Shown one piece after another: positions 53,801 to 63,985 of a stretch of DNA of 64,000 bases. The notes beneath the pieces are model-generated. The model saw nothing but the letters and a program-made list of their open reading frames with translations. It had not been told where the DNA came from and did not search any database. The position numbers and the translations under genes were made by a program. Position 1 is the first letter of the stretch, and each line of letters starts with the position of its first letter. Origin of the DNA: Auriscalpium vulgare (taxonomy: Eukaryota > Basidiomycota > Agaricomycetes > Russulales > Auriscalpiaceae); the NCBI GenBank assembly GCA_019915015.1, contig JAHBBC010000013.1, positions 1,612,001-1,676,000 on the forward strand, written 5' to 3'.

Positions 53801-53935
53801 TCCGGCGTTGGTAGCACTTGCCAATCCGTATCGAGTCCTATGAGCTCCGACGAGTTTTGGGGATAGAATTCGAAGAGGTTCGGGCAGGCCGGAGCATTTG
53901 CTACAGTCGCATGGAATGTCGGCAGTGGAGGGCAT
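50877..53935 (-). CDS. Tnp2/CMC-family transposase, six exons, open
   Basis: Exons are 52878-53935, 52681-52820, 52427-52630, 52192-52374, 51997-52142 and 50877-51938, with GT-AG introns of 49-58 nt and agreeing phases; 930 residues. Family-typical segments, in order: the N-terminal CPRCWKHY and CITPACAG cysteines, MITPGPTEPTSEQLNN, CDTPAARKLSGTAGHSADL, GVRWAVLDAIPGWRP with DFMHCIYLG, QWPSHITRLPKN, SLKKADEWRRLL, and NHHLAMHFARMIKVFGPVYA with FERFNGMLEH. The segment between LTINLDW and FLQVNVICPM seems shorter than I recall for this family, so activity is uncertain. The enzyme would cut and join the 20-bp ends at 48249 and 54255. Confidence 0.82.
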
Positions 53936-54255
53936 GATGGAGGGCTGAATTCCTGAAGGTTGCCAGCAATATCAAAGTCGACGAGAAGTTAGAAAGTATG
54001 AGTGGTAGCGGCGTTCGCGTTGCCAGCAGATATTGAGCAGATACACTACTTATCGCACACGTGGTTGTTCAGCTGTGCGAACATATGTCCGCTTTCGGAT
54101 TCTCGTCGACTTCACAGCAAATTTCCAGGCCAACGGAAAGGTGACGGAAATCATCCACGGTCGCATTCTCAGTCAGCACTTCTTCATCACATTTCCGTCT
54201 AATCTGGAGAACAGACGAGAAGTAGCGGCATCACGTTTTCGGGCAATACGCTGTG

Positions 54256-55455
54256 CAGCGCAGGGCCCGCAGACAGCAATTGCGCGTGCAGTGGGCGTCC
54301 AGGACGCCCACACCGCGCGCCAGCCTGCGCAGCATGCTCTGCAGCATCTTTCCTTGACAGACACACAGCGCAGGGCCCGCAGACAGCAATTGCGCGTGCA
54401 GTGGGCGTCCAGGACGCGCACGCCGTGCGCCACCCTCCGCAGCGTGTTGCCTGTGCTCGGCAGTGTCCGTCCCGGACGGACACACACAGCGCAGGGCCCG
54501 CTGACAGCAATTGCGCGTGCAGTGGGCGTCCAGGACGCCCACACCGCGCGCCAGCCTGCGCAGCATGCTCTGCAGCATCTTTCCTTGACAGAGACACACA
54601 GCGCAGGGCCCGCAGGCAGCAATTGCGCGTGCAGTGGGCGTCCAGGACGCGCACGCCGTGCGCCAGCCTCCGTAGCGTGTTGCCTGTGCTCAGCAGTGTC
54701 CGTCCCGGACGGACACACACAGCGCAGGGCCTGCAGACAGCAATTGCGCGTGCAGTGGGCGTCCAGGACGCCCACACCGCGCGCCAGCCTGCGCAGCATG
54801 CTCTGCAGCATCTTTCCTTGACAGAGACACAAAGCGCAGGGCCCGCAGACAGCAATTGCGCGTGCAGTGGGCGTCCAGGACGCCCACACCGGGCGCCAGC
54901 CTGCGCAGCATGCTCGGCAGCATCTTTCCTTGACACACACAGCGCAGGGCCCGCAGACAGCAATTGCGCGTGCAGTGGGCGTCCAGGACGCGCACGCCGC
55001 GCGCCAGCCTGCGCAGCATGCTCGGCAGCATCTTTCCTTGACAGAGACACACAGCGCAGGGCCCGCAGACAGCAATTGCGCGTGCAGTGGGCGTCCAGGA
55101 CGCCCACACCGCGCGCCAGCCTGCGCAGCATGCTCGGCAGCATCTTTCCTTGACACACACAGCGCAGGGCCCGCTGACAGCGCTAGCAATTGCGCGTGCA
55201 GTGGGCGTCCAGGACGCCCACACCGCGCGCCAGCCTGCGCAGCATGCTCTGCAGCATCTTTCCTTGACAGAGACACACAGCGCAGGGCCCGCAGACAGCA
55301 ATTGCGCGTGCAGTGGGCGTCCAGGACGCGCACGCCGTGCGCCAGCCTCCGTAGCGTGTTGCCTGTGCTCTGCAGTGTCCGTCCCGGACGGACACACACA
55401 GCGCAGGGCCCGCTGACAGCAATTGCGCGTGCAGTGGGCGTCCAGGACGCTCACA
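54256..55455. repeat. Satellite of 112/121-bp units, right part
   Basis: About eleven units of the same satellite as 45780-48248, in the same orientation, including type B units with the 17-bp palindrome and one A/B hybrid near 54974-55020. It breaks off at 55450 in mid-unit (CCAGGACGCTCACACTGCG). Confidence 0.93.
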
Positions 55456-55534
55456 CTGCGATAGGTACGCCGCGGTCCCCGACAGGAGCAGCTGAGATGC
55501 TAACGCTGCCGCTGTAGGGTATCAAGCTGCGCAG

Positions 55535-55879
55535 GTGCGTGTCGTCTTCACCCTCCCGGTGAAAGCTCGCGCGGCAGCGTTTCCAATGGACTACGTTGGC
55601 CCCGCCCACCTCGCGTACGTGGAGTGGTTTCCACCGTTCGGGCCAGCGTCAGAGCCGAACCATCTCATGTACTTACTGGGTGTCGCGAAAGTTCCGAACG
55701 GGCCTCCGCAGGCAGGCAAGCGCGATTGCCGTCAAGGACATCCACCGGAGCGTGCACCTCATGCTGCGATTCGGGCCGCAAGCTCCTCGCCACTGACTTC
55801 AGAGAACGTCCTCGACAAGTGTAGAAAGTTTTATGTATCTTCCTTTGTAGACAGACACATCTATATTACAGTCTATTGA
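55535..55879 (+). pseudogene. C-terminal fragment of a Plavaka-like transposase
   Basis: The fragment reads VRVVFTLP, LAYVEWFPPF and LMYLLGVAK in one frame. It then shifts (about 55710) to AIAVKDIHRSVHLMLRFG in a second frame, and shifts back (about 55795) to ENVLDKCRKFYVSSF, ending VDRHIYITVY-stop. This is the pattern I associate with the C-terminus of agaricomycete Plavaka-type transposases. Two frameshifts and the missing 5' part make it non-functional. It adjoins the ragged end of the satellite. Confidence 0.6.
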
Positions 55880-57273
55880 CACCCCATTGCACTGATCTGT
55901 CTGGCAAGGAAGGACCACCTGTGACGCCCTTGCAAACACTTGCAAATGCCAGTGAAGGCCACGCGTCGGGCAAGAGGGGGGCACAGATGCAGCGACTGTA
56001 TTCGGTGGGAGCTACGTGCGGCGCCCGCTGCGGAGGCCGTCTCATCCACTCCCCGAGGACGAGGACTCGTCAACGCCGGCAAACCCACCGCCCCAGACGT
56101 CGTCATGCCAGCCATTCCACCCCGAGCCGCCTCAGGCGTCCCCTTCCCCGCCATTGCCCACCCCCGAGACGCCCCAGCCATTCCGCCTCCAGACAGCAGC
56201 GATCGCGTTGCGGACCATCTGGTCGTTGACGCGTGGAGGCCCCGCAGGGGCCCTCAGTGGCCCACCAAATACTCCCCTCTCGCTCGTGCCCCGCTTCTTC
56301 CGCAGCAATGCCGCCCGGACAGGATCCCACACAATCCCGCCGTCCTTCCAGACACATCCGGAGGCTGGCGCGCCCCTGCTCCACGCTGTGAGCGATCTGC
56401 GACGGGCGAGTGCTCATAGGACCCACCATCTTATGGCCGTCTCCTCTCGCTGCTTCAGCTTGCGAGCCTCTCGCTTCCAACTGGGCTCGGTCCTGTTCAA
56501 GCGCATCGGATGCTGGTGTGCAGGGTGCTTGGTGGTGGAGGCTGCAGCGGTGGTGGACGCGGTACGAGAGGCGGACTGGCGCAAGCTCGCAGACTCCTTC
56601 CCACGCCGGCTCGTTCTCGCCCAGGCGGCCCGAGACAACCGACTAATTATAAGACAACCGCAAGGGCCCGTCGCGGACGGACGGCCGCGGACGCCGCGCG
56701 GCACTCCTACGCAATCACGTGACCTGTAAGAGGTGGCCTGGGAGTGTCCGTCCTGGCCGGACGCGCACACTCCCAACCCTTGATAGCGACCTTGACAAAT
56801 TCTGAAATCCTCGAAGCCCTGTTTACGCGCCATATCAGGTAGTTTGTTATCATGCCGGTGGAGCGCAGCCAAAATTATGTGGGCAGACGGTCGCGCGACG
56901 CGACGTCGGACGCGGCTCTCCTGCAAAATCACGTGACTTGCATGGGGCGGTCTGCGAGCGTCCGTCCCGGACGGACGCGCCCATCCCCTCAGAGCGACCT
57001 CAACAACCCGTCCCATGTCGCATTCCCAAACCCCCACCTTAGCAACAACCACCGCTTTCGAGGTGTTCCAATAGCGAATTATGGTGGCGGAATGCCTTAA
57101 TTTGCCCTGCCTGGTAGGTGTCTCACTATTGTGATGTTTCAGGCCCGTTTACATTCCTCTCTGCGCTATGTTTATATCTCGCCGCGCGCTGCGCGGTCCG
57201 TCCTCGACGTTCATCCTGCATGACATGATGGTGCGATAACACTTGTTTGAAACAGGACTTAAACAACTTGTAC
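55880..57273. other. Spacer with palindromes and no gene I can support
   Basis: Overlapping frames of 100-240 codons on both strands at 55876-57052 are proline-, arginine- and serine-rich and show no splice logic. A stretch with CSDCIRWELR may be a remnant of a captured gene. Palindromes: a degenerate site near 56668, a one-mismatch T-centred site at 56745-56761, and a perfect C-centred site at 56960-56976. Confidence 0.5.
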
Positions 57274-58642
57274 CTAAGCCACCTTCACCTTAACAACCGT
57301 ACAGCTCCACCTCTTTATCTTTAGCCCTGGAGCTCCCTCCTCCCACGCCGCGAGTATCCCTTTTGTCATCCTGCAACACGAAAGCAAGACCGAAAATGCA
57401 GCCCGATCCCGACTCGTCCTCCACATCTCGACATCCTGGGGGAATGTCGCAGTCGGGGAGTTCATGAAGTTCACCTCGTCAATATTCAACGTGTGCAGGC
57501 TGGGCAGGTACGACCCATCCACAGGCGCCTTACTCATCGCCTGACAGAAGGCCAGCGCGTTGTGTCCGTCGACCGTCACCTCGTACAGGTGGTGGGCCGA
57601 TGCCAGCCATTCCCTCCACACATCTTCATCGGCCGACGTGTCGCCTACTGAGTAAAGCAGCCGCTCTATCTTGAGCCCGGACATCGCAGGGACAGCAGCC
57701 TGGGCAAGACGACGACTCAGCGCGAGGCGCCAAGGGACAGTGATGTAGCAGGCCTTAACCTCGTCACCGTGCGTGCGCGCGATTATATGGATCCTCAGGT
57801 GGCCCTCCCATTTTTCAATACAAGCATCGTAGGCAATGTCTTCGACATTCTCCTGTAAAAGATGTTCAACCCTTCATTGAATGAATTGCAAAATATAACC
57901 TGAACCCCACCTGTCCCATTCCAGTGGGGGGATTCACCATGAGCCGGATGAACGCCTCCTCTGATATCGCTGGGTAGGCCTCTGGCCAATCGTTGGGGAA
58001 CCACATATAGGCACGTTGACAGTTGGATGGGTGATGGATGTGTGAGATGAGCGTTGTAGCCTCCCCCATGGACTCCCCCCAAATAGTCAGGTTCTCCAGT
58101 TTCGGCAAGGTGATGGTTGGTTGGGTGCCTCCGGGCAGAAGGTGCATTCGCACTGCAAGGTTCGTCAGGCCAGCGAAGGCGCCGCAGAACCGCAGTACCT
58201 CCGGCATGCGCAAGTCCACCGCGTACACCGGATGGTTGGAGATTGCAAGTGACTTCAATGGCCCGGCAAGAACCTCCTTCGAAAGATCACTCCACAAGGC
58301 GCGAGTATCATCAGTCACAAAGAAATGGAGGCGTTCCAAGCGGTCCTGGCAAGCCAAGATTGTTTTGACCATCTGCTTCGATAATGTGCGGCGCAGTTTG
58401 ACTGGCCGCACGACCAGGGTGATTGGTGCGCGACGCGTCCTCTCGAGGTACTTCGCCACAGCGCCCGGGCCATGTCGGGTGTAGATTGTGACCCACAGTG
58501 CAGGCAAATTGACGGCAACGTGATTCCAATCCCGGCACACCAGCAAGACGACCGTCCAACTTCCACTCCGTGAATGTTTCACGATTGCCTTCAAGTGTAG
58601 GAATATTTCTCCCAATGTTTCTGCTGCCAGACGTGAGGGCAT
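57274..58642 (-). CDS. F-box-like protein, two exons, intact
   Basis: The ATG at 58642-58640 opens exon 1 (MPSRLAAETLGEIFLHLKA, F-box-like up to LPALW). Exon 1 probably ends after ...NPPTGMGQ at a GTGGGG donor near 57910, and exon 2 starts ENVEDIAYDACIEKW at 57852. The 58-nt intron in phase 0 sits exactly where the paralog at 33050-34338 has its intron. Exon 2 runs to a stop at 57274. Joined, it is a normal-length protein of about 440 residues. The role in an SCF ligase is inferred from family. TATA box at 58758-58764. It is convergent with no near neighbour on its 3' side. Confidence 0.75.
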
Positions 58643-58757
58643 TCTTGATCACTACTCCACTTCGTTAGCATCATCAATGCAAGGGCCTTAGACTTTGAAG
58701 ACCTACCAAGACTGGGGCTTTCAAAGGCTGCACCAGAGGAAAACCTGGTCACAGCCC

Positions 58758-58764
58758 TTTTATA
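58758..58764 (-). promoter_or_regulatory. TATA box for the F-box-like gene at 57274-58642
   Basis: TATAAAA on the minus strand, about 115 bp before the ATG. Confidence 0.6.
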
Positions 58765-58953
58765 CGAGCTGCTTTCCCGGTATGTCCAGGCGAATGATAC
58801 ATTGGTGATGCCATCAACAATCTATCGCCTATCATATACTATACATGTTGGCCCTGCTGCAGGGCTATGACCGACCCTGACGCAGGCTTGTCACCGACCC
58901 TGTCGCAGTGACCCTGTGTCAGGGTACCATGCCCAACCCTGACACCAGGTTGC

Positions 58954-59320
58954 GTCCGTCCCGGACGGACACGTGCGCGCCTGCCCACAAAGTGGTTCAC
59001 GCCAGCCGAGCAACATGACAACTTCATCGCTGGCAGCTGGTTCAGGCGGGACACCTCATGCAGGTCATGTGATTGGCCAGGAGAGGCACGAGCCGTCTGT
59101 ACGGACACCCTGAGGATTGGACACTTCTTGCCCACCGGCGTGAAACAGGCTTCCCCTGATGTGGCGCGTAAACACTGCTGTCGTAGTCGAGCATCGAACA
59201 ATATGCCAAGGTCGCTATCAAGGGGTGGAGCTGTCCGTCCTGGACGGACGCTCCCTGACCACCCCATACAGGTCACGTGTTCGCACAGGGGGTGCCGCGA
59301 ACCGTCCGTCCGCGACGGAC
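58954..59320. repeat. Three palindromes in copy 2
   Basis: Sites at 58954-58970, 59232-59248 and 59304-59320 (one mismatch) correspond to 597, 2233 and 2305 in copy 1. The first is 8 bp from the unoccupied hAT target. Confidence 0.85.
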
Positions 59321-59679
59321 AAATAGGGTCGATGCGGCGGACACCTGTTGCCTACATAGTTTGGCTGCGCTCCACTGGCATGAAAACAAGCTACCGGGGG
59401 TGTGAAAAGTGCCGTCGTACTTAATCCATCCTGTCGAGCATTTAACACTGTCAAGCTCGCTAACCTCATTGTCTCCTACTATAGGGGACAATTGGTTGGG
59501 CGCGTCGGCGCTGAGACGTAGTCATCTACCCGTGGCATTTGCATGTTCATCGCGAATCGATGAGGCGCACCCGACCTGACGATCCGTGCGTGCAACAAGT
59601 AAGGCAGCTGCCGCACGCAGCGGCGCTTTTCGAGTTTGGACAGGGGCAGGAAAATCAATGACTATCAATGACTCGTACT

Positions 59680-60301
59680 TCACAGCGACAATACAGCATG
59701 ATTGTACAACAAACGCGAACCAAGAATATTTTCAGCACATGCGCCCCACCGCCCGCTTGCTCCGCCGTCCTCCACCATCCGGACGCTCACGTGGGGGCCG
59801 GCGGGCCGGCTTCGGCCCGCGGTTTTACTGTACCGCATCAGCATGTGCCCTGCATGGTAGAGACGGAGGGGACCCACCTGGACGAGGACACTCTCGGTGG
59901 CGCTGAGCGGCTGCGCGCCGCTGGGGCCGGTGCCGAGCCTCCTCAAGGCCCTCGTGAGGGCTTCGACGATGGCGCGCCAGTTGGTGGTGCCGAGGACGTC
60001 GGTGATGTACACCGTTGACACCCAATACAACCCTACCGCATCCGTAATGCTGAAGCGCTTCCGGCTCTCATTGAAGTTGTGTGATTCAGACGTTTGCGTG
60101 ATAGCGACGCTGACATGAATGTAATGTGAGCTACACTATAGTAAGGGCAACATGTTGGAGTACGCACGTTAGCTCGTCGTCCACAGGGACGATCACGGGG
60201 ACGACGCTCGTCGCGAACGTTTGTAGCGTATCCCCGGAGCTCAGCAAGTCCTCGAGACGGTCCGCGACGCGGACAAAGACAATGTTTGGTAGAGGGGACA
60301 T
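59680..60301 (-). CDS. Hypothetical protein, two exons (frame intact in copy 2)
   Basis: Exon 1 60135-60301 starts MSPLPNIVFVRVADRLEDLL. An 85-nt GT-AG intron at 60050-60134 follows. Exon 2 59680-60049 contains VYITDVLGTTNWRAIVEALT; 178 residues in all. The splice is in phase 2 only because this copy has five bases (around 60138-60142) that copy 1 lacks. No domain was recognised. It is transcribed away from the kinase-like gene at 60462. Confidence 0.45.
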
Positions 60302-60461
60302 GGTGGTTGGGAGAAAGAGCAGCGTGGTCCACAAATCGCTTTGGGTTCCTTATGTACCTCCATCTATTATTGTAAGGTTGTCGCAGCGGAGTCAGAAACT
60401 GAGTGCAAAGCAGATATCTTGCTCTGAACTTAGTTTGTCACCCCTCTTTGTTCTATCCACC

Positions 60462-61488
60462 ATAACATTAATGCAGCCATACGTCTGGCAGGATGATCAG
60501 CTCGAGGCCCTTGCGAGGAGACGCATTGTATTGACCAGCAGGACAGCGGTGAGGCAATTTCTACGTTCTCGACTGGCAGAACGTCCTGACGAGTCGATGT
60601 GTAGAACTGGCAATCGACTGTGGTGTTCGCAGACGGACATGAGGGCGAGGAGTATGTGATCAAGGTCGTTGACCGCGACTCAGAGGAGCTATCCATCCTG
60701 CGCATCCTCACCCACCTGCCTCACCGTCATAACCACACAATCCCTGCCGAGATATTGGAGTGTGAATCTACAGCGATAATTGTCATGCCTCGAATGTCGA
60801 CGCAAGACCGAGTCATGTGGCTCTGGCGCGGACCCCAGTGGAGTTTTTTGAATGTCATTGAACAACTAATTGAGGTATTTATTGGCAGACCAAATATATA
60901 ATATCTGACATGGAAAACTGATCATTCACCTGTAGGGAGTGCGCTTCATGCATGACAACAAGATAGCTTATATTGTGGGCCTACTTTTGGAAACAACTGG
61001 TTGCCAGGGATTCACTAATATTTCTCCTCACCAGGACATTGCACCCTCCAATCTTGTGTTTGACAAGGAAGGGAACAAGGTCTTCTTCATTGATTTCGGG
61101 TCATCTAGATGGTTGCCAAACTACCGACTGGGAGAGACTGCGAATGTGGATACAGTTGTGGCACATTACCACCCCAAAGACAAGGAGAACGCTGGTGACC
61201 CGTTTCAGTTCGATGTATTCGGCTTGGGACACGCGATATCCACAATGTTGGAGGTCAGTCCTTTTCTTCGGCGCTTGGTCCAGCGGTGAGGTAACAATGT
61301 TGGCACAGATTTCAGGGAAGACAGGTCCAGATATCACTTGCCTGAACGCATTTGGCCATGCTCTGTCTGTGGAGGCAGCCCACATACGTCCCAGTATACG
61401 GGCAACTGTTTGGGGGTTCAGAGCTCTGAAAGTCTGGTTAACTGCCACTGCATGGTTGCCATCTGTCGCCACAGAGAGTACATCGTAA
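60462..61488 (+). pseudogene. Kinase-like gene, copy 2, original start codon lost
   Basis: It has the same five-exon structure as 3458-4484: 60462-60548, 60605-60874, 60936-60974, 61035-61253, 61309-61488. The ATG of copy 1 is ATA here (CCACCATAAC), while all splice sites and frames are kept. The next in-frame ATG is only three codons on (60471, MQPYVWQDD). The gene may therefore still be translated, from a weaker context. The kinase landmarks are unchanged. Confidence 0.6.
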
Positions 61489-61858
61489 GTTATTTCACTG
61501 TAAGGGAACTCTTGTGGCTGATACCCCATCTAGCGCCGTCATCATTGTGCGCGGTTGGAAGGTCATCTGGTGCGCAGTGCAGAAGTTGCCGCTCTGATGT
61601 GAGGGGTCCCTGGCGGTCATATACAGTACTGTACCCACTGAATGGTACCAACGGGCCATGTTGTGTTGTCAATCAGACTGAGGTCACGCATAACAAGAGC
61701 TTCGTTGGAGTATTTGGCACAAATTTTCGAATTTTCTTCTCACGTTGAGCCATATAAGCTACTACATATCACGTTTCCTCGAGGCGTTCTGTGTCAAAAT
61801 TGGACGCGATGCCGCATTTTACGGCATATACAGCAAGATGTGCAACGCGTCAGCTGCG

Positions 61859-62158
61859 GTGCCACCCACGCGTGTCCGTCCGGGACGGACAGATTGAGGG
61901 GCACCGCTATGCGTGGGGACAGCTTAGGCCCCGCGCTCGGCCTGTCTGTCCAGGTGCGGTGCCACCCACGCGTGTCCGTCCGGGACGGACAGATTGAGGG
62001 GCACCGCTGTGCGTGGGGACAGCTTAGGCCCCGCGCTCGGCCTGTCCGTCCAGGTGCGGTGCCACCCACGCGTGTCCGTCCGGGACGGACAGATTGAGGG
62101 GCACCGCTATGCGTGAGGACAGCTTAGGCCCCGCGCGCGCTGTCCGTCCTGGACGGAC
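61859..62158. repeat. Tandem repeat, 3 x 100 bp with palindromes, copy 2
   Basis: Same as 4855-5157; palindromes at 61874-61890, 61974-61990, 62074-62090 and 62142-62158. Confidence 0.9.
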
Positions 62159-62410
62159 AGGCCGAGTGGGTTACCAGCTGAGCTTGCAGTGACGCCTTCC
62201 TCGCCTCGTTGTGTCTTCCAAATTGAGAGTGTTCATGCGATGGCGCAGAGAAGAGCAGTCGCGCTGCGCAAGAAAATTAAATGCCAGATATAGACAAGGT
62301 TAAAATTAAATTCAACTCAGATGCGGAAATGAATGCCGACATGGCAGAGAAGGCCGCTGCGAAGAATCCCGTTGACAGCAGAAAGTGCGCGATTTGAAAT
62401 GCAGTGAGGA

Positions 62411-62418
62411 TATATAAA
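62411..62418 (+). promoter_or_regulatory. TATA box for the F-box-like gene, copy 2
   Basis: TATATAAA, identical to 5407-5414. Confidence 0.6.
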
Positions 62419-62479
62419 CGCCAGAGGGCCATCCATGGGTGGCAGACGAGCTCGTCGCTGTATCACCGAAAGTGCGTAA

Positions 62480-63985
62480 ATGCCCCTACGACGCATGTGG
62501 TACATATGGCTCACAGCGTGCTCCCACAGAAACCCCGTCATGGTCCTCCAGAACCAGCCCGTTGAGGTCGTTGAGAAGATATTCCGGCTTGTCGCCGATG
62601 AATACGGACACTCGATGAGAGAGTTGCTCGCGTTGAGTGGCCTGAACCGCTATTTGCGCGAGGTGGCATTACACCAGGGCGACCTGTGGACACATATCGA
62701 CATGGGGTATGGGCCGTGGTGGACCACAGAGTTGTTTGAACGCTCAAAACATGCTTTGGTCGACTTCATCGCCCGCCGCCAGCTCGACCATGCAACCTGT
62801 GCACTCCTCATCAAGCACCAGGGTCGTCTACGACATGTTGATCTTCGACAAGCTGGTGACACCTACTCACTGCTGCGGCGGATGACTGGCCCGGCGGACG
62901 CGCTGGTGGGCATCTTGCTTGCTACACCGGTCGGGCGCCATGAATGGCCCACCGAATTTCTCTCCCAGGGATGCCATAGCCTGACCAACATCTCACTTGG
63001 TCACCGAGTCAGCTATGGATTCATCGACCGCAACAACTATTCAGTCCCCAGAGCGCTGCAGCCCCTTCGGACATTCGCTTCATTGCAGCACCTGGAGTTC
63101 AACGTTGACTTCCACATGGGTGTGGAAGTACAAGCCGTGACATTACCCCACCTCCGGGTCCTGCGTCTCACAGGCCGTGGCCCTCCGGATGGGATGCTGC
63201 AGTTCCTATCCATGGTGATAATCCCCCCCACCTGTCAACGGAAGATCACGCTCAGCAATGGTCACATTGATCCGTCCGAGATGGGAGGGATTGCAGCTGC
63301 CCTAGCATTTCCGGAGAGCAGCGTATGTTTGGAATTTCTGCCTATGAGCCCACGTTATTCATTGTCATGCCACCCACAGCCTACTCTTCAGACACCTACG
63401 ACAGTCTCTGTGTCCGTGCGGAACAATGACACAAGCTGCTGTCTCCACATCACGAATGATACAGAAGATGCGACAATAGTCGTCTCCGTTTATGAGGACC
63501 GTATGGCGTGGCTGTCCGCTTGCCTGCGGCTGCTCAGAAGGCGAAACATACAGGCGTTTCGGTACCTTGGTGCCACCATGAATCCGGATTTTTCAGTCTG
63601 GAGGGAAGTCATGCGTCCCCTACACCAGCTCACTGTGGTCACCCTCAACCAGGGTGGGGCCGAAGGGTGGATGAGAGCCTGCGTGGGTGCTCAGGGCGGG
63701 CAGTTCCTCCCGCAACTCGCTCGGGTCACCATCCACGACTGTGAACAGGTCAGCCTCTTCCACTCCGGGGGTTTTCTAGCGGAAGCGAGGTGGGGCAGGG
63801 CGGAACGCACGGTGATATTTCAGAGATGTGTGCTACAGGACCAGGCACTTTTGCTTTGGTCCACCTGGGCGACCGCTGGTACGATGGTGAAGTTGGATTG
63901 CTGCCACTGGGTTGACCGGTACCATGATGCAGTGGCAGCCCCTACGCCCCCTGCTGGGCGCTTTGAACTTAGTGATGAGATCTGA
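62480..63985 (+). CDS. F-box-like protein, copy 2, intact
   Basis: 501 codons, the same as 5476-6981 except for two noticed residues: RLRHVDL for RLQHVDL and CQRKITL for CQQKITL, both Q to R. The alternative start MVLQNQPVEVV lies at 62540. Frame, F-box-like segment and promoter are unchanged, so both copies could be functional. Confidence 0.8.
   Translation: MPLRRMWYIWLTACSHRNPVMVLQNQPVEVVEKIFRLVADEYGHSMRELLALSGLNRYLREVALHQGDLWTHIDMGYGPWWTTELFERSKHALVDFIARRQLDHATCALLIKHQGRLRHVDLRQAGDTYSLLRRMTGPADALVGILLATPVGRHEWPTEFLSQGCHSLTNISLGHRVSYGFIDRNNYSVPRALQPLRTFASLQHLEFNVDFHMGVEVQAVTLPHLRVLRLTGRGPPDGMLQFLSMVIIPPTCQRKITLSNGHIDPSEMGGIAAALAFPESSVCLEFLPMSPRYSLSCHPQPTLQTPTTVSVSVRNNDTSCCLHITNDTEDATIVVSVYEDRMAWLSACLRLLRRRNIQAFRYLGATMNPDFSVWREVMRPLHQLTVVTLNQGGAEGWMRACVGAQGGQFLPQLARVTIHDCEQVSLFHSGGFLAEARWGRAERTVIFQRCVLQDQALLLWSTWATAGTMVKLDCCHWVDRYHDAVAAPTPPAGRFELSDEI

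Larger units (their letters stand above)
48249..54255. mobile_element. CMC-type (Tnp2/Plavaka-like) DNA transposon, complete, 6007 bp
   Basis: Exact 20-bp terminal inverted repeats, CACAGCGTATTGCCCGAAAA, lie at 48249-48268 and inverted at 54236-54255. The 3-bp target duplication CAG lies at 48246-48248 and 54256-54258. CAC-starting ends and a 3-bp duplication fit the CACTA/CMC group. Joining the flanks at one CAG restores the satellite consensus CACACAGCGCAGGG, which proves the boundaries. It holds an accessory gene on the plus strand and a spliced, open transposase gene on the minus strand, converging near 50.6-50.9 kb. Confidence 0.92.

Noticed and set aside
55876..57052. Overlapping frames of 100-240 codons on both strands
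   Set aside because: Composition is low-complexity and no consistent exon structure or domain could be found.
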